From positions 1-53,022 of the forward strand of contig JADFYY010000003.1 of the NCBI GenBank assembly GCA_015232825.1: a stretch of DNA of 53,022 nucleotides, in the 5' to 3' direction. This stretch comes from Magnetococcales bacterium (lineage in GTDB: Bacteria > Pseudomonadota > Magnetococcia > Magnetococcales > Magnetaquicoccaceae). The first letter of the stretch is position 1. Each line of letters starts with the position of its first letter. The translations under genes were made by a program, and so were the position numbers. The notes below the pieces were generated by a model, which saw only the letters and a list, made by a program, of their open reading frames with translations, ran no database searches and was not told the DNA's origin. Shown here piece by piece: positions 52,797 through 53,022 of the stretch.

Positions 52797-52916
52797 GGTT
52801 TGGAAATAGCGTCAGTGATCAGGAACAATATTACATATTTTTATTGTTCATTTTAATGGGATGTTTAAAACAAATATTTCAAAAAGATATTGTTTCGTTT
52901 AATACAATCAGTTAAT

Positions 52917-52946
52917 CTTAGCAATCACTTTAACCTAATTGCTAAG
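52917..52946. promoter_or_regulatory. Inverted repeat at the ribosome site of the last gene
   Basis: CTTAGCAAT (52917-52925) and ATTGCTAAG (52938-52946) form a perfect 9-bp stem with a 12-nt loop, ending just before the AGGGGAA ribosome site. It could act as an operator or an RNA hairpin that controls translation. The 52797-52916 stretch is AT-rich with no gene seen. Confidence 0.45.
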
Positions 52947-52956
52947 AGGGGAAATT

Positions 52957-53022
52957 ATGCTGAATATTAAGGTTATGCCATCTCGTAAGGAATATGTTCC
53001 TGGCCAAATGATTGTTCATTTT
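52957..53022 (+). CDS. Unidentified gene, first 22 codons only
   Basis: An ATG at 52957, preceded by GAGGGGAA, opens a frame (MLNIKVMPSRKEYVPGQMIV) that runs off the window end. Too little is present to identify it. Confidence 0.5.
   Translation, partial: MLNIKVMPSRKEYVPGQMIVHF

Noticed and set aside
1-53022. tRNA, rRNA or CRISPR features
   Set aside because: No cloverleaf-like tRNA ends, rRNA segments or regularly spaced repeats were recognised on reading through; a covariance-model search would be decisive.

Overview
The window reads as a chromosomal piece of a motile, Gram-negative, sulfur-oxidising proteobacterium. The evidence is lipid A synthesis (lpxD), an outer-membrane TonB receptor with its own TonB/ExbB/ExbD, type II secretion genes, and part of the oxidative dissimilatory sulfite reductase cluster (dsrN, dsrEFH, dsrJOP). 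It also has a Na+-type MotA/MotB pair, a hemerythrin-tailed chemoreceptor and an alphaproteobacteria-like hom/recJ neighbourhood. A magnetococcal or related deep-branching alphaproteobacterial relative fits these traits, but no magnetosome gene is present, so this placement is only a guess from gene content.

Layout. 1-3053 (minus strand): an accessory module of a nitrilase-fold protein, a winged-helix regulator and a KGGVGR-type ParA-like ATPase cut by the window edge, with a perfect 17-bp palindrome before the regulator. 3245-5908: lpxD, then an ArsM-like methyltransferase and an arsenosugar-type glycosyltransferase. 6072-9174: a decayed tyrosine recombinase, a stand-alone FliG C-domain protein, an AmpG-type permease and a small secreted protein. 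9279-16158: a glycosyltransferase, a dihaem cytochrome c, a large hemerythrin chemoreceptor and RecQ. 16167-20828: an accessory patch with an Rpn-type nuclease flanked by a 20-bp direct repeat, an orphan Mu-like portal protein, an AAA ATPase/DUF4276 pair, a miniature chemoreceptor signalling protein and a 56-residue membrane protein.

20932-26920: ferrochelatase diverges from dsrN-dsrE-dsrF-dsrH-dsrJ-dsrO-dsrP, which ends at a strong terminator. dsrAB, dsrC and dsrMKL are absent, so the canonical cluster is split. 26985-31491: gspC, gspD and gspE. 31514-34149: a truncated gene duplicate carrying a 102-bp inverted-repeat element, a DUF1640-like protein, a possible HIRAN-domain protein and an M28 peptidase. 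34309-40570: a seven-gene TonB-dependent uptake locus with a polyferredoxin and a DsbD/TauE-type membrane protein. 40586-42480: motB, motA and a small upstream gene that may be frameshifted. 42719-44439: a TauE/SafE-like membrane protein coupled to a sensorless sigma-54 activator. 44431-51557: a TPR protein, and an aminotransferase-hom-ApgM-like-recJ run on the minus strand. 51795-52796: gap. The window ends in the first 22 codons of another gene.

The clearest functional themes are sulfur trafficking and electron transfer, metal uptake and motility. The best candidates for undescribed biology are the ParA/winged-helix/nitrilase module, the rearranged dsr cluster, the mini-chemoreceptor pair, the ApgM-like protein that has lost its metal ligands, and shared 12-13-bp motifs upstream of two metal/electron-transfer operons. 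No tRNA, rRNA or CRISPR array was seen, and no gene-free stretch exceeds 300 bases.
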